DNA of 64,000 bases from Planctomycetota bacterium (GTDB lineage: Bacteria > Planctomycetota > UBA1135 > GCA-002686595), in assembly GCA_016714045.1 (NCBI GenBank), contig JADJNY010000009.1, positions 62,001 through 126,000 on the forward strand, in the 5' to 3' direction. Of the stretch, positions 17,861 to 26,613 are shown piece by piece. Both the position numbers and the translations under genes were made by a program. Numbering within the stretch: the first letter of the stretch is position 1; the number at the start of each line of letters is the position of its first letter. The notes beneath the pieces are model-generated. The model worked only from the letters and a program-made list of their open reading frames with translations. It had not been told where the DNA came from and searched no databases.

Positions 17861-18592
17861 ATGCCCGTCCCCGAGAACCAACGCACCGCCGCGGTGCTCG
17901 TCGCCGCCGGACAGTCGACGCGCCTGCGCACGACGCCCGAAGGTCCGCGCAAGCCGTTCCTCGTGCTCGAAGGGCTGACGGTGCTCGAGCACGCCGCGCG
18001 CGCCTTCGACGCGGTCGAAGCGGTCGTCGAGCTCGTGCTCGTCGGCAACGCGGCCGACCTCGCGCGCCTGACGCAGCTCGCGAGCCATTCGCCGCACCTG
18101 AAGAAGGTGAGCTCGATCGTGCCCGGCGGCGAGCTGCGGACGGACTCCGTGCGCGCGGGCGTCGCGGCGATCCGGCCCGACCTCGCGCTCGTCGCGATCC
18201 ACGACGCGGCGCGGCCGTTGATCACGCCGTACACGATCGAGCGCGCGATCGCGCTCGCGGCGGAGCGCGGCGCGGCGGTCGTCGCGGTGCCGGTCGTCGA
18301 CACGATCAAGACGTCGTCGGACGGGAAGCACGCGCAGAGCACGCTCGACCGCTCCGTCCTGTGGAGCGCGCAGACGCCGCAGATCTTCCGCGTCGCGCAG
18401 TTCAAGGAGCTCCTCGAACGCGCGCGCGCCGAGGGCTACCGCCCGACGGACGACGCGGCGCTCTACGAACGCTTCGTCGGCGGCGTTCCGATCTGCGAGG
18501 GCGACCCGTCGAACCTGAAGATCACGACGCCGAGCGACGTGCAGCTCGCGAGCCAGCTCTTGCGAGCGCGCCGCGAGCGGGAGCGGTCGTGA
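17861..18592 (+). CDS. ispD: 2-C-methyl-D-erythritol 4-phosphate cytidylyltransferase
   Basis: 243 residues. IspD makes CDP-methylerythritol from MEP and CTP in the non-mevalonate isoprenoid pathway. The nucleotide-binding start AAVLVAAGQSTRLR, IVPGGELRTDSVRAG, IHDAARPLI and VDTIKTS-D motifs are all present. The ends WSAQTPQIFR, TDDAALYE and GDPSNLKITTPSD are typical of the family. The ATG at 17861 has a good GAGGAAG ribosome-binding site 9 nt upstream. ispF follows 134 bp downstream on the same strand, forming the common ispD-ispF pair. Confidence 0.97.
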   Translation: MPVPENQRTAAVLVAAGQSTRLRTTPEGPRKPFLVLEGLTVLEHAARAFDAVEAVVELVLVGNAADLARLTQLASHSPHLKKVSSIVPGGELRTDSVRAGVAAIRPDLALVAIHDAARPLITPYTIERAIALAAERGAAVVAVPVVDTIKTSSDGKHAQSTLDRSVLWSAQTPQIFRVAQFKELLERARAEGYRPTDDAALYERFVGGVPICEGDPSNLKITTPSDVQLASQLLRARRERERS

Positions 18593-18726
18593 GGCGCACG
18601 GTCGGCTCGAAGGACCCGCGTCGTGATGAGGCGTAGACCACGCTCCTCCGCACACGAGCGCTCGCCGCGTGCTCCATCAGGCGGGACGTGTGAAATCGAG
18701 CCCTCCGCGCCGTACCCTCTCCGCGC

Positions 18727-19221
18727 ATGAACGCTGAGCGCGAGTACCGCGTCGGGAACGGGTTCGACGTCCACCGCCTGGTCGAAGGACGTCCGTGCGT
18801 GCTCGGCGGGATCACGCTCCCCCACGCAACGGGCCCGCTCGGTCACTCCGACGGCGACGCCGTGCTGCACGCGATCACGGACGCGATCCTCGGCGCGGCG
18901 GGGCTCGACGACCTCGGCACGCTCTTCCCGGACAAGGACCCGCGCTGGAAGGGCGCGGACAGCGCGAAGCTGCTCGCGCTCGCACTCGCTAAGGTCGTCG
19001 AGAAGGGCTTCGTCGTCGTCAACGTCGACGTCGTGATCGCGACGGAGGGTCCGCGCATCGCGCCGCATCGGGCTGCGATGCGCGGTCGAATCGGCGAGCT
19101 CCTCGCCGTCGACCCGGAGCGCGTCAACGTGAAGGGCAAGACGGTCGAGGGCCTCGGCGCCCTCGCAAACGGCGCGGGCGTGGCGGTGCAGGCGGTGTGC
19201 TTGCTCGCGCGGCCGGGCTGA
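18727..19221 (+). CDS. ispF: 2-C-methyl-D-erythritol 2,4-cyclodiphosphate synthase
   Basis: 164 residues. IspF cyclises CDP-ME-2-phosphate with loss of CMP, two steps after IspD. The metal ligands are visible in GNGFDVHRLVEGRP (Asp and His) and in LGHSDGDAVLHAITDA. The segments DLGTLFPDKDPRWKGADS and NVKGKTVEGLG are family signatures. Length is usual. It is the second gene of the ispD-ispF pair and converges on the secreted protein gene at 19225 with 3 bp between stops. Confidence 0.97.
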   Translation: MNAEREYRVGNGFDVHRLVEGRPCVLGGITLPHATGPLGHSDGDAVLHAITDAILGAAGLDDLGTLFPDKDPRWKGADSAKLLALALAKVVEKGFVVVNVDVVIATEGPRIAPHRAAMRGRIGELLAVDPERVNVKGKTVEGLGALANGAGVAVQAVCLLARPG

Positions 19222-19224
19222 GCG

Positions 19225-20211
19225 CTACTTCGCGTCGACCGGCCGCAGCGTGGCGCGCAGCGTCTCCCGGCGCACGAGCTCGTCGTTCTTGATGGTCCGC
19301 GTCCAGACGACGTTCGTGGGCAGGCCGAGCCGCGTGTCGAACGTCCAGCGGCCTTCGTCGACGATGTCGAGCAAGGGGAGCTCCTGGTCCGCGGGCAGGG
19401 GCTTGCCGACCTTCACCGCGAGCTCGCGCAGCATCGCGGCGATCGCGGCCGACGCCTTCTCCTTGTCCAGCGTCTGGTGCCATTCGAGCTCCACCTCCGC
19501 CTTGTCCGCGTCGTGGCGCACGACTTCGATCGAGGCATGCGCCGGGAACGGATCTCCACCGAACGGATTCGGGAGTTGATCGTCGTACTCGCGCTTCTCG
19601 CCGACCACCAACGACGCGCCGCACCAGATGAAGATCATCTGCGGGTCCTTCAGCGTCGACGCCGCGAACGCAGGCCCGTCGAGCATCGATTTCGCGGCGG
19701 AGAGCGCGGTTCTCATCGTCTCGACGTCCTTGGGCTTCGCCCCGGGCTGCGTGGCCATCGTCGCCACCACGCCGTCCATCAGCGAGAAGAGCTTCGTGCG
19801 CGCTTCGTCTTCGTCGACGAACGCCTCGATCGAACCGTCCAGGCCGTGGTGCAGACGCATGACCCAGCCCTCGTAGCTCGAAGCGACCTTCGTGGCCACG
19901 ATCGAGGCGATCGGATTCCCGGCCTCGACCTTCGTCGTGCGGTAGGTCCAGTTCGTCGTGAAGCCCGTGTCGTCCTTCGCGGTCACTTCGAAATCGATCG
20001 TCGTCGTCGCGACGTTCTTTGGACCTAGCTTCCCGCGCTGTTCTTCTTGGCGCTCCTTCACGAACTCGAGCGTGCGCTTCAACCCCGGCGTCCACGCGGG
20101 CGGGAGCTCGACGAGCACCTGGATTTCGACGACGGGTTCTTGAACGCGCGGCGGGACGACGACGGACCTGTGGAGATCGGCGAGCGCGAGGAGGAGGGGA
20201 GCGAGCAGCAT
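19225..20211 (-). CDS. Secreted protein of unknown function
   Basis: 328 residues. The ATG at 20211 opens a short signal peptide (MLLAPLLLALADLHRSVVVP). The mature part is hydrophilic, rich in beta-strand, with TTTIDFEVTAKDDTGF, NWTYRTTKVEAGNP and VELEWHQTLDKEKASAA. It has regular strand-turn patterning but no family motif I know. It looks periplasmic or extracellular. A longer N-terminus from 20388 is open but would destroy the signal peptide. The next gene upstream on the strand (20304-22802) is a membrane-anchored beta-sandwich protein 92 bp away, so the two may be one transcript. Confidence 0.65.
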   Translation of the reverse strand: MLLAPLLLALADLHRSVVVPPRVQEPVVEIQVLVELPPAWTPGLKRTLEFVKERQEEQRGKLGPKNVATTTIDFEVTAKDDTGFTTNWTYRTTKVEAGNPIASIVATKVASSYEGWVMRLHHGLDGSIEAFVDEDEARTKLFSLMDGVVATMATQPGAKPKDVETMRTALSAAKSMLDGPAFAASTLKDPQMIFIWCGASLVVGEKREYDDQLPNPFGGDPFPAHASIEVVRHDADKAEVELEWHQTLDKEKASAAIAAMLRELAVKVGKPLPADQELPLLDIVDEGRWTFDTRLGLPTNVVWTRTIKNDELVRRETLRATLRPVDAK

Positions 20212-20303
20212 GGCGAGAGCGGGTGGGAGGCCGTGGGGTGTGGAACTGCGGCGATCAGGATAGCGAGCATGCTCGAGTTGAGGACTCGGGTCGAAGGTGT
20301 CCC

Positions 20304-22802
20304 CTAGCGATCGAACCCCAGCTCGATCGTGACCGTCTCGAAGCTCGACAGCACGACCTCGCGCGACGTCTCGCGACCGTCCGCGCAACGGAGCACGACG
20401 CGGTACGTGCCGAGCGCCCCGATGCCCGCGAGCACGACGTCGTCGCGCGGCCTCGAGGTTCCGTCGTCGGACAAGTACGCCCGTTGGCCCCGGGCATCGA
20501 ACAGCTCGACCTCGAGGCGCTCGCGGTCCTCACTCGAGCCCGTGAAGCGTGCGATCAACTGCGCGCCGCGGAGGAGTTCGATGCGCAGAGCCTCGGCGTC
20601 CGGCCCGGGGACGTCGAGCGCTCGCTGGAATTCAAGCCGGCCGGCGGCCCGCGCCAGGACTCTGTAGTGGTCGGGCCGGATCCCGATGAACGCAACTTGG
20701 CCGGCGTCGTTCGTCCGGCCCGAGTAGGTGCGCGCGCCCTCGCGGTAGCCCGCCGAGGAGGACAGCTCGACCTTTGCGTCCGGGATCGGCGCGCCCTGCT
20801 CGTCGACGATCGTGCACCCAAACCGTGCCGGCGGATGGAGCACGAACTCGACCTCGGCGACACGCCCGCGCCGCGGCACGTCGATCGTTCGGGGCAGCGC
20901 GGCCCCTTGCCTCAGCCCGACGGCGTGCAGCTCGATACGTCCCGGCTCGATCTCGAGGAACTGGAAGCGCCCAGCTCCGTCGGTCCAGGTCTCCCCTCCC
21001 CCGCGCCGGTAGGAAGGCAGCCCATCGACCTCCTCGAGGGGGATGAACGTGACGCGAGCGCGCCCCACCGGCGCCCCGCTCTCGTCGCGCACGACGCCCG
21101 CGAGCATCGGCTTCGTTTCGAGCACGAGCTCGACGTCCGCGCCCGTTTCGCGCACCTCGACGCGTTCGCCCGGAGACCGATAGACCCCGAACGCAGCGCG
21201 CAACTCCCACGTCCCCGGGTGCAGCCCCGCGAGCTCGAACCGACCGTCGTCGGAGTGAAACGCACCTTGCACTTCGCGCGCGGGCAGCGCGAGCGCCTCG
21301 CCCCCGATCACGGGGACCGCGCGGAGCTCGAACTGCGCGCAAGGAGCTCCGTCGCCGTCGACGACACGTCCGCGCAGGACGCTCCCCGCGCCGAGACGCA
21401 GCTCGAGCGCGCTCGTATCGCTCGCGACCGCGCGCGCGAACGCCACACCGCTCCGAGCCGGGACGACGTTGCCGTCCTCGTCGACGTCCTCGGCGAGACG
21501 CACACGCGCGCTCACGTCGTACGCACCCTCGATGAGCCCTTCGAAGGAGAAGGCCCCCTCCTCGTCCGCGAACGCGACGCGCAACGCCTCAGGCGCACCC
21601 GTCACGGGATCGACCGCGACCGATGCGCCGCTCGCGGGCGTTCCATCGGGCCACACGACGCGGCCGACGATCGCGCGCGGCTTCCCGAGCTGCAACACGA
21701 GCCCCTCGCGCCGCTCCTGCTCGGCCAGTTCGCTCACGTGGAGCACGCCGTCGAGGAAGCCGGGCGCCTTCGCGCGCAGCTCGAACTCTCCCTCCGGCAA
21801 GGAGGCGAGCTCGAACCGTCCCTCGGCATCCGTCTGGTCGCGTCCCGGGCCGCGGTTCCAGCGCACCCGCGACGAACGGATCCCCCAGTTGCCCGAGACC
21901 ACATCGAGAATCAACGCGGCGCCCGCGACGGGCGCACCCGCGGAGTCGACGACGCGCCCGGCGACCTGCCGACCGAGTCGAACCTGCACGTCGAGGTGCA
22001 ACGTCGCGCCGGGCTGCAGCTCCTCGGCCACGAGCACTTCCGGCTCGATGCCGGGCAGCAGCGCACTGTGGATGCGCCATTCGCGCACGCCCGAATCGAC
22101 TCCGCGCAGCTCGAAGCGCAAGTCCTTCCCGACGCGCGCCGTCCGTCTCGAGCCATCGCCGAGTCCAGCGATCAACGAGAGGTCGGCCCCCACGATCGCG
22201 GCGCGCACGTCCTCGCGTCCGGGCGGACACGCGCATTGACCGAGCACGTGCGCGCCGACCTTGGGGCGGAGCACGAGCTCGCTCTGCACGTCGTGCGGAG
22301 CGACTTGGACCTCCGACGCGAGGTAGAGATGCGGCGCATCGAGCATGATCGTTCCCTCCGCCGCGAGCTCCCCGGTGACGAACGCGAACACGCCGTCCGC
22401 GCGAACGTGAGCCCGTTCTCGAAGCTGTGGCGTGGTGGTCGAGGGCGGGACGCTGAGCTCGACCCACGCGACCTCGCCCTCGGGCGTGCCTTCGGGGAAC
22501 ACGACGCGTCCGTGCAGACGCTGCGTCGAGAGCGCTTCGCGCGCTGATTCCGTCTGCGCAGCGCGCGCGGCCTGTTCGAGCTCCGCGAGCTTCGACTCCG
22601 CCGTCCGCACGCCGCGCTTCTGCTGCGGCAGACGCGACTCGTTCACCGAGCGCACCATGTCGTCGCCGACCTGGAACATCGCGCGCATCGTCACGAGCAG
22701 CACCGCGCCAACCGCGAGCGTGCCGCCGAGCACGATCCACGTCGTCCATGGCGAGCGCTTCGCTCCGTACGAGCGGCGCGGAGTGGGAGGCTCGGGGCGC
22801 AT
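20304..22802 (-). CDS. Membrane-anchored protein with multiple carboxypeptidase-regulatory-like domains
   Basis: 832 residues. A basic N-terminal ~19 residues is followed by one helix (TTWIVLGGTLAVGAVLLVTM). A short coiled region follows (ESKLAELEQAARAAQTESA). The rest is seven or so beta-sandwich units of 70-100 residues with the pattern G-x-V-V/L-D-x-x-G-x-P-V, then F-x-L/F-x-x-L-P/E-x-G. This matches CarboxypepD_reg repeats (for example AGRVVDSAGAPVAGAAL and LRGRVVDGDGAPCAQFEL). It corresponds to the tails of the sigma fusions at 5642 and 42442 but lacks the sigma part. Likely anchored in the inner membrane with the repeats outside. Confidence 0.8.
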   Translation of the reverse strand: MRPEPPTPRRSYGAKRSPWTTWIVLGGTLAVGAVLLVTMRAMFQVGDDMVRSVNESRLPQQKRGVRTAESKLAELEQAARAAQTESAREALSTQRLHGRVVFPEGTPEGEVAWVELSVPPSTTTPQLRERAHVRADGVFAFVTGELAAEGTIMLDAPHLYLASEVQVAPHDVQSELVLRPKVGAHVLGQCACPPGREDVRAAIVGADLSLIAGLGDGSRRTARVGKDLRFELRGVDSGVREWRIHSALLPGIEPEVLVAEELQPGATLHLDVQVRLGRQVAGRVVDSAGAPVAGAALILDVVSGNWGIRSSRVRWNRGPGRDQTDAEGRFELASLPEGEFELRAKAPGFLDGVLHVSELAEQERREGLVLQLGKPRAIVGRVVWPDGTPASGASVAVDPVTGAPEALRVAFADEEGAFSFEGLIEGAYDVSARVRLAEDVDEDGNVVPARSGVAFARAVASDTSALELRLGAGSVLRGRVVDGDGAPCAQFELRAVPVIGGEALALPAREVQGAFHSDDGRFELAGLHPGTWELRAAFGVYRSPGERVEVRETGADVELVLETKPMLAGVVRDESGAPVGRARVTFIPLEEVDGLPSYRRGGGETWTDGAGRFQFLEIEPGRIELHAVGLRQGAALPRTIDVPRRGRVAEVEFVLHPPARFGCTIVDEQGAPIPDAKVELSSSAGYREGARTYSGRTNDAGQVAFIGIRPDHYRVLARAAGRLEFQRALDVPGPDAEALRIELLRGAQLIARFTGSSEDRERLEVELFDARGQRAYLSDDGTSRPRDDVVLAGIGALGTYRVVLRCADGRETSREVVLSSFETVTIELGFDR

Positions 22803-23073
22803 CGGCGTCTCAGTCTAGCTTCGGGCTCGCTCCCGGTTTCGGCCCGCGACCGGGAGAGCGTGGGGTGCGGTGGATCGAGATCGACAGGACGGAGTGGAGC
22901 TGCGCCCTCGGACGCATCGAATCGAGGCCGCGGTGGTCCGAGACGGTACGTCGAGGCGCTTCGATCGAGCGGGGCACTCGCTACGATCCAAACAGCCGAT
23001 GAGCCTCGCTCCGCGCCTCCGGCTATCGTTCCCACATCGACTTCGATTTCCGACGAGGGAAAGGACCTCCACC

Positions 23074-23565
23074 ATGAAGACCACGCTGCACAAGACGAAG
23101 AACGACCTCCCCGAAAAGGCCCGCGCGCAGCTCGTCGAGCTGCTCAATTCGCGCCTCGCGACCGCGATCGATTTGCACTATCAGGCGAAGCAGGCGCACT
23201 GGAACGTGAAGGGGCCGCAGTTCATCGCGCTCCACGAGTTGTTCGACAAGGTGGCTGGGATGGCCGAGGGTGCCGTCGACGAGATCGCGGAGCGCGCGGT
23301 CCAGCTTGGGGGTGTCGCGCGGGGCACGGTGCGGGTCGCGGCGAAGGAGAGTTCGCTGGGCGAGTACCCGCTCGGGGCGACGAACGGCACGGAGCATGTC
23401 GAAGCGCTGTCGACCGCGATTGCGGCGTTCGGGACGCAGTTGCGCGGGGCGATCACGATTGCGGATGAGCTGGGGGACGCGGGGACGGCGGACTTGTTCA
23501 CGAGCCTCTCGCAGGACGCGGACAAGCAGCTGTGGTTTGTCGAGGCGCATCTGCAGACGAAGTGA
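23074..23565 (+). CDS. dps: Dps-family ferritin-like DNA/oxidative protection protein
   Basis: 163 residues. Dps dodecamers oxidise and store iron using peroxide and protect DNA. The inter-subunit ferroxidase signature is HYQAKQAHWNVKGPQF, then ALHELFDKVAGMAEGAVDEIAER, which supply the His, Asp and Glu ligands. GTEHVEALSTAIAAFG and DLFTSLSQDADKQLWFVEAH form the last helices. The ATG at 23074 was chosen over an upstream frame because it gives the family length and has AAGGA ~11 nt before it. The 271 bp upstream probably hold the promoter, but I cannot place it. Element copy B follows. Confidence 0.95.
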   Translation: MKTTLHKTKNDLPEKARAQLVELLNSRLATAIDLHYQAKQAHWNVKGPQFIALHELFDKVAGMAEGAVDEIAERAVQLGGVARGTVRVAAKESSLGEYPLGATNGTEHVEALSTAIAAFGTQLRGAITIADELGDAGTADLFTSLSQDADKQLWFVEAHLQTK

Positions 23566-23640
23566 ACCGGTGGCTCGACGCAGGTCGGGCGACGCGACGA
23601 GGCCAGCGCGGAAAAGGCGTTGGCTTCGTGCGTTTTTGGC

Positions 23641-23810
23641 GGGGGTGGGGTCGGTCGGGAGCGCAATTGCCGGATGGGGCGATCAGGGGGGGAGGGACGC
23701 GAAGGAACACACGCGTGTGCTCCGCATCACGGACCCCGCACAGGCACGGGCCGGAGGACCGGCCCGCGCCTGTGCGGGGTTCTATGGGCTCTCAGCAACG
23801 AGCGTGGGGA
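23641..23810 (+). repeat. Dispersed AGGA-hairpin element, copy B
   Basis: Located just past dps on the same strand. It is co-linear with copy A on the opposite strand: a 35-nt identical block (23650-23684), a shared TGCTCCGCAT, and a 17-nt identical block (23787-23803). The hairpin has a 13-bp outer stem (23733-23745 with 23768-23780), one mismatch, and an 8-bp inner stem (23747-23754 with 23759-23766) around AGGA. Stem bases that differ from copy A differ on both sides, so pairing is kept. Confidence 0.78.
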
Positions 23811-23871
23811 GGCGCGTGCTGCGCGGACAGGCTCGAAGGGAGTGGTTCTCCGTTCGTGTTCGGCGTTGCGG

Positions 23872-25377
23872 TCAGTCGTTCCGCGCGTTCGCGCTCTGTG
23901 CGCGCGCTGTTTCAGCGGGTTCGTGCGTGTCCGCGACGCTCCATCCGCCGCCCAGGGCTTTGTAGAGCGCGACCGCGTTCGACACGGCGCGCGTCGAGCT
24001 CTTCGCGAGGTCGCTCTCGATCTGGAAGCGCGCGCGCTGCGCGTCGAGGACTTGGAAGAAGTCGACGAGGCCCTTGGAGAAGAGGTCGTTCGCGAGCTTC
24101 ACCGCGCGGTCCTGCGCCGCGAGCGCGCTCGCGAGCGACGCGTTGCGCTCGCGCTCGCGCGCGAGGTTCACGACGGCGTCCTCGACCTCGGCTTGCGCCG
24201 TGAGCACGGTCTTTTGCCAGCGCACGAGCGCTTGTTCTTGGCGCGCTTCCTGCGCGCGCACGTTCGCCTTCAGCACGCCGGCTTCGAAGATCGGAAGCAC
24301 GAGCGACGGCCCGATCGACCACGCGTTCGAACCCGCGTCGAGGAGCTCGAACCCGTCCGTCGTCCGCTGGCCCCACGACGCCGCGAGCGAGAGCTTGGGG
24401 TAGAGCTCGCCACGCGCTGCGTTCGTGAGCGCGCACTCGCGCGCGAGCTCGCGTTCCGCACGCCGCACGTCCGCGCGACGGCGCAGCAGGTCCGCGGGGA
24501 GCCCCGCGGCGATCACAGCGGGCGCCAAAGGGACGGGCGCGGGTGCGAGGAGCTCGCGCCCGAGACCGTTCCCGTCGCGGCCGAGCAGCACGCCGATCCG
24601 GTGCAGGCTCACGCGCTGCGCCGCGTCGAGCGCGGGGAGCGCGCTCGCCGTCGTCGCGACCTGCGCCTCGGCGCGCGCGACATCGAGGTCGCTCGCCATC
24701 CCGGCCTGGAAGCGCCCGCGCGTGAGCTCGAGCGTGTCCTTCTGCGACGCGAGGTTCGCACGTGCGACCGCGAGCTCGCGCTGCGCGCCGCGCAGCTCGA
24801 CATAGGTGCGCGCGAGCTCGCTGAGCAGCGTCACCGCGGCGTCACGTCGCGACTCGACGGCCGCGTCGACGCCGGCTTGCGCCGCTTCGACCTGGCGACT
24901 CACGCGCCCCGCGACGTCGAGCTCCCACCGCGCGTCGAACCCGACGCGGAAGAGGTCGTTCTCACGCGCGCCGAAGCTCGGGCCTTCGTTCTCGCTGCGT
25001 CGCGAGCGCGCGTAGCCCGCGCTCGCGTCGAGGCGCGGATCGTCGCCACCCGCCGCGGCGTCGCGCACGGCGCGCGCTTCGAGCACGCGCGCGCGAGCGA
25101 GCGCGAGGTCGAGGTTCTGCGCGAGCGCCGCCGTCACGAGCGCGTCGAGCGCGGGGTCTTGGAACGTGCTCCACCACGCCTCGACGGGCTCGGCGGGCGA
25201 AACGACGGGCTCCGACTCGCTCCAAGCCGCGGGCGGCGCCGGCTCGGGCGCGCGGTAGTCCTCGCCGACCTTGCAACCCGCGAGCAGCGCGATGAGGAGC
25301 GCGCTCGCCGCGCAAGTGCGCCGCGCTCCGACGACGCGCGCTTCCCGCGGCTCCGTCCCGCGCGCACTCGTCGTCAC
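23872..25377 (-). CDS. NodT/OprM-type outer-membrane efflux lipoprotein
   Basis: 501 residues. TolC-like factors form the outer-membrane channel of tripartite pumps. The lipobox LLIALLAGCKVGEDYRAP shows lipid anchoring. The rest has the internally duplicated helical and strand pattern of the family: LDALVTAALAQNLDLALARARV early, LLRRRADVRRAERELA in the middle, and KLANDLFSKGLVDFFQVLDAQ late. The GTG at 25377 overlaps the adaptor gene stop (GTGA), so translation is coupled. It is the last gene of the efflux operon that starts at the TetR-type gene (29305). Substrate unknown. Confidence 0.92.
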   Translation of the reverse strand: MTTSARGTEPREARVVGARRTCAASALLIALLAGCKVGEDYRAPEPAPPAAWSESEPVVSPAEPVEAWWSTFQDPALDALVTAALAQNLDLALARARVLEARAVRDAAAGGDDPRLDASAGYARSRRSENEGPSFGARENDLFRVGFDARWELDVAGRVSRQVEAAQAGVDAAVESRRDAAVTLLSELARTYVELRGAQRELAVARANLASQKDTLELTRGRFQAGMASDLDVARAEAQVATTASALPALDAAQRVSLHRIGVLLGRDGNGLGRELLAPAPVPLAPAVIAAGLPADLLRRRADVRRAERELARECALTNAARGELYPKLSLAASWGQRTTDGFELLDAGSNAWSIGPSLVLPIFEAGVLKANVRAQEARQEQALVRWQKTVLTAQAEVEDAVVNLARERERNASLASALAAQDRAVKLANDLFSKGLVDFFQVLDAQRARFQIESDLAKSSTRAVSNAVALYKALGGGWSVADTHEPAETARAQSANARND

Positions 25378-26420
25378 GGCTTCACCTCGAGGAACACGTC
25401 CATCTGCTGGCCCGCGTACACCGGGAGCTTCGCCGGGTCGAAGCGGTAGAGCACCTGGAGCACGCGCGTGTCGACGCGCTCCGTGCTCTCGCCCGTGAGC
25501 GAGCGCTTGGGCACGACGTACGGATCGACGCGCACGAACTCGATGTCGGCCTTGAGCTCGCGGTTCCCGCGCACGTACGCAACGCCCTTCGCGCCGGGAC
25601 GGAAGCGCCACGCGTCGTTCTCGTCGATGTCGACGCGCACGTGGAGCACGTCGACGTCGCCGAGCAGGAGGAGCGGCTGCGTCGTCGCCCCCGACGGCGC
25701 GAACTCGCCCGCGCGCAGGTTGATTTGCAGCACGGTCGCGTCGACCGGCGCGCGCACGACGAGGCGCTCGAGCTCGACCACCTGCGCCTCGAACTTCGCC
25801 TGTGCCGAGGCCACGTTCGCGCTCGCGATCGCCTTCTCGGGCGCCCACGCTCCGGCGCGGGCCTTCTCGAGCTCCGCCTTCGCCGTCGCAAGCCGCGCGT
25901 CCGCCGCGCGCACCGCGAACTTGCGCCGGTCCCACTCCTGCACGGCGACCGCGCGCATGTCGGGCAAGCTCTCGGCGAGCTCGAGCTGGCGCTTCGCGTC
26001 CGCGAGGTCCGTCTCCGCCGCCGCGACACGCGCCTCGAGCGGCGGCAGGTCCTCGGCGCGCGGCAGGCTTTCGAGCCGCGCGAGCTCCGCGCGCGCCGTG
26101 TCGAGCGCTGCCGAGCGGACGGCGAGCTCCGCCTTGCGGTCGCGGTCGTCGACGCGGAAGAGCACGGCGCCCTTCTTCAATTTCTGCCCGACCTGCACGG
26201 GCACCTCGACGACGACGCCCGCGACGGTCGAGCCGATCGCGATGTTCTGCGTCCGCGCTTCGACGATGCCGGCGCCGGCGATCGTCACCTGGAACGGCGC
26301 TTCGGCGGGCTCGGCGACCGGCGCGGCGACTGCGACGGGCTTCGCGCCCATGCTCATGGTCCACAGCGCGAACGCGAAGCCGGCGCAGGCGAGGAGCGGG
26401 AGGGCGTACTTGAAGATCAT
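25374..26420 (-). CDS. ABC exporter periplasmic adaptor (HlyD/DevB-like membrane fusion protein)
   Basis: 348 residues. An N-terminal anchor (MIFKYALPLLACAGFAFALW) is followed by a lipoyl half (GIVEARTQNIAIGSTVAGVV, VPVQVGQKLKKGAVLF). A long coiled-coil hairpin spans roughly residues 95-200. The second lipoyl half is VVRAPVDATVLQINLRAGEF and a beta-barrel follows (VRVDIDENDAWRFRPGAKG). Such adaptors bridge an inner-membrane ABC transporter and a TolC-type channel. The ATG at 26420 has AGGAGCCC upstream. The gene sits between the ATPase and the outer-membrane factor, as in DevBCA-type clusters. Confidence 0.92.
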   Translation of the reverse strand: MIFKYALPLLACAGFAFALWTMSMGAKPVAVAAPVAEPAEAPFQVTIAGAGIVEARTQNIAIGSTVAGVVVEVPVQVGQKLKKGAVLFRVDDRDRKAELAVRSAALDTARAELARLESLPRAEDLPPLEARVAAAETDLADAKRQLELAESLPDMRAVAVQEWDRRKFAVRAADARLATAKAELEKARAGAWAPEKAIASANVASAQAKFEAQVVELERLVVRAPVDATVLQINLRAGEFAPSGATTQPLLLLGDVDVLHVRVDIDENDAWRFRPGAKGVAYVRGNRELKADIEFVRVDPYVVPKRSLTGESTERVDTRVLQVLYRFDPAKLPVYAGQQMDVFLEVKP

Positions 26421-26433
26421 CGGGAGGGCTCCT

Positions 26434-26613
26434 TCACGAGACGGTTGCGGACGAAGACGGAGCGACGGAGCGCTCGGTCGCGCGTGGAGGCGGAGCGGCG
26501 GAGCACGCCGCCTCACGCGCGGAGGCGAAACGGGGCCGAACCTCGTGGTGCGGCACGGATCCGGAAAGGCGCCCGCCGAGCACGGACACCGTCACGAGGG
26601 AGGGCGCGCTCAT
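26434..26613 (-). CDS. Possible small coupled protein in the efflux operon
   Basis: 59 residues starting MSAPSLVTVSVLGGRLSG. The ATG overlaps the ATPase stop (ATGA), and the stop lies 13 bp before the adaptor start, so it fills the gap exactly. The sequence is Ala/Ser/Pro-rich with no motif, helix or signal I can identify. It may be a genuine small protein, or a leader that only carries ribosomes from the ATPase to the adaptor gene. It may also be chance. Confidence 0.35.
   Translation of the reverse strand: MSAPSLVTVSVLGGRLSGSVPHHEVRPRFASAREAACSAAPPPRATERSVAPSSSATVS

Noticed and set aside
16969..18405. RuvC frame extended to 18405
   Set aside because: It would run antisense through most of ispD; only the part up to 17814 is plausible.
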